Of a stretch of DNA of 64,000 bases, positions 62,570 to 64,000 are shown piece by piece. Numbering within the stretch: position 1 is the stretch's first letter; each line of letters starts with the position of its first letter. The DNA lies in NCBI RefSeq assembly GCF_000234665.1, contig NC_018330.1:679274-743273 (forward strand), in the 5' to 3' direction. The notes beneath the pieces are model-generated. The model was not told where the DNA came from. It was given only the letters and a program-made list of their open reading frames with translations, and did no database searches. A program made the position numbers and the translations under genes. The DNA is from Leishmania mexicana MHOM/GT/2001/U1103. Its lineage: Eukaryota > Euglenozoa > Kinetoplastea > Trypanosomatida > Trypanosomatidae.

Positions 62570-64000
62570 ATGGAGAGCACGCTGGAGAATGTCGAGCACG
62601 GCATCCGCAACGCACTGCAGCGCCTCAGCGACGCGCGTGCTCGCTTGGCGACCCAGCGTTCCGCGCTGGATGCAAACAGACTCGTCCTGGTGCGGGCCGT
62701 GTCGCCGCTCCTGCTACTCTATTCTGCCGAATCAGCGCTGCCGACGCCTTCCTATTCGCCTTGTGGCGCCGCAGACACGCTTCTTTCGCCGTTACTGCGT
62801 GGCCAGTCGGCCAAATCAACCACTGCGGCTGGCAGGTCTCCTCGCCACGATGGCCTGCTTTGTAAGGTCGATCGTGCCGAGGATGCTGAGGACACTATCA
62901 TCATCAATCCTGCCGCTGCTGCACGAGAGCGAGTACCAGCACCGGCAACACTGCTAGCACTGCAGCCCCTGCCGTCGATGTCTTTGGCACGCGCTCTTCC
63001 TCAGACATCCACGTGTGCTGGCTTCTACTCGGCTATGGCGGCACGTACACAACAGCTGGAGGAGCAATGCTCCAACTACCACCGAGAACACATGATGCAC
63101 GCGGCCAAGCTGCAGATTGCAGAAGTGTGGGCTCGAGAGGTGCAGCCGTGGTTCGAGAAGGTTGTGCACCGCGACTTCTTTCAACATGTGATTCTCCGGC
63201 TTGACGCGCTGAATCGACGGGTGGTGCGGCTGTGTGGGCGGTTGGCGCTGGATCGACGTCAGTACATACCAAGCTGCCACTGCAAAACTCCGATAAGAAG
63301 GGACATGTGTGCACAGGGTCAGGTGGTGGGCGAGGAGAGACATCTCTACGGCTGCCAACCGCACTCACAGTGGTGCCCTCATCTCACGGAGGGCGAGTGC
63401 AACAGCGGGCAAACAGATGGGTTTCGTGGGGTCAATGGACAGGCCCGCTCAGCCAGCGACGGTGGCGGAGAGGGACAAGCGACGCAGCAATATGGCTGGG
63501 CAGCAGAGGTTACGAGCCTTTCGGCGCCGCCGAGTCAGCAGAGACGCACCAGCGATATTGTCAAGCTTGACAACGCGGAAGGCAGCCACCACCCCATGTG
63601 CTCTCTGTGGCGCCAGTACATTCAGATGGTGTCGCAGCCAAATGCCCCGGACGACGCGCATCGTCAGTCGGGCGAAGAGAGCCACAGCCCACCGTCACCG
63701 GTCCAAGTGCTGCCAGCGCCGCTCCTGCGCACACCTCGCTCTCTCCGACATGTGTGGCATGTCATCATGGAAGGCTTGACCAGCAGTGATGTCGACGCAG
63801 TCAGCGACTCGATGACTGCGGAACCCCTTAGCGTTCTCCATACCGCCGACAGAGACGCCGTCGGCGACGCAATGCCGCATCCAGACCGCCGACTGCACCA
63901 GCGCGGCCATATCGACGCACTTGTGCGAAACCTCAACAACCTTGTGAGGCGATGTCCCTCACTTCACCCCCCACTGCCTGCTCAGCCGTCGACACTGCGA
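62570..64000 (+). CDS. Unknown protein, 5' part only (runs off the window)
   Basis: The ATG at 62570 opens a frame of 477 codons with no stop up to the last base, so the gene continues to the right. It starts MESTLENVEHGIRNALQRLS, a helical coiled-coil-like segment (about 1-45). A second helical part lies near 150-225 (TQQLEEQCSNYHREHMMHAA, EVWAREVQPWFEKVV, HVILRLDALNRRVVRLCGRL). The rest is polar and probably disordered, with a Cys/His-rich patch near 225-270 (including PSCHCKTP and YGCQPHSQWCPH) that has no clear zinc-finger spacing. The start follows a good SL acceptor by 49 nt. No family was recognised. Codon usage is somewhat less GC-ending than in the conserved genes. Confidence 0.72.
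   Translation, partial: MESTLENVEHGIRNALQRLSDARARLATQRSALDANRLVLVRAVSPLLLLYSAESALPTPSYSPCGAADTLLSPLLRGQSAKSTTAAGRSPRHDGLLCKVDRAEDAEDTIIINPAAAARERVPAPATLLALQPLPSMSLARALPQTSTCAGFYSAMAARTQQLEEQCSNYHREHMMHAAKLQIAEVWAREVQPWFEKVVHRDFFQHVILRLDALNRRVVRLCGRLALDRRQYIPSCHCKTPIRRDMCAQGQVVGEERHLYGCQPHSQWCPHLTEGECNSGQTDGFRGVNGQARSASDGGGEGQATQQYGWAAEVTSLSAPPSQQRRTSDIVKLDNAEGSHHPMCSLWRQYIQMVSQPNAPDDAHRQSGEESHSPPSPVQVLPAPLLRTPRSLRHVWHVIMEGLTSSDVDAVSDSMTAEPLSVLHTADRDAVGDAMPHPDRRLHQRGHIDALVRNLNNLVRRCPSLHPPLPAQPSTLR

Overview
The window reads as nuclear DNA of a trypanosomatid, most likely Leishmania or a close relative. All fifteen convincing protein genes lie on the + strand, none shows introns, and they are spaced 0.8-5 kb apart by GC-moderate, low-complexity DNA full of (CA)n, (TA)n, poly-C and CT-rich tracts. 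Most starts are preceded by a polypyrimidine tract and an AG suitable for spliced-leader (SL) trans-splicing. This is the layout of one polycistronic directional gene cluster. No promoter, strand switch, tRNA, rRNA or CRISPR array was recognised. A stretch at 36.4-37.1 kb resembles a Leishmania SIDER retroposon. The species assignment is inference; nothing was searched against a database.

Layout: exportin-7-like karyopherin (0.5-4.1 kb); deoxyhypusine hydroxylase (5.5-6.5 kb); TLC-domain membrane protein (8.4-9.3 kb); a large katanin-interacting-protein (KATNIP)-like protein (10.5-16.0 kb); a THEM6-like hotdog thioesterase (17.7-18.8 kb); a giant repeat protein of 2834 aa (22.4-30.9 kb) and its shorter 801-aa relative (32.9-35.3 kb); a 5.2-kb gene-poor gap with the putative retroposon; the mitochondrial copper chaperone SCO1 (40.5-41.8 kb); two small proteins each with one copy of the same repeat domain (42.6-43.2 and 47.4-48.1 kb); a membrane-anchored methyltransferase resembling the C-terminal domain of the ovothiol enzyme OvoA (50.6-51.6 kb); a PHD-finger protein (52.8-55.0 kb); a 94-aa basic protein (55.8-56.1 kb); an armadillo-like protein (56.9-59.2 kb); a PQ-loop membrane protein (60.0-61.1 kb); and the 5' part of an unknown gene running off the right edge (62.6 kb onward).

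The most notable system is the 22.4-48.1 kb family. Four genes share a roughly 90-residue domain with the pattern F-[DEH]-G-x2-W near its start, GSLIV-like in its middle and YPY-x2-W-x-LY near its end. It resembles what is annotated in Leishmania as the flagellar attachment zone protein 1 (FAZ1) conserved domain. I count 23 copies in the giant protein, one in its neighbour and one in each small gene. The two large proteins also begin with what looks like a detached dynein stalk: coiled coil, microtubule-binding-domain-like segment, returning coiled coil. This predicts microtubule-bound scaffold proteins, perhaps at the flagellum or flagellar attachment zone. The giant gene holds a near-perfect 852-bp internal tandem duplication.

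Apart from that family, the genes follow the usual trypanosomatid pattern in which neighbours share transcription but not pathway. Regulation is expected to be post-transcriptional, so 5' leaders (three contain short upstream ORFs) and long 3' regions are the likely control elements.
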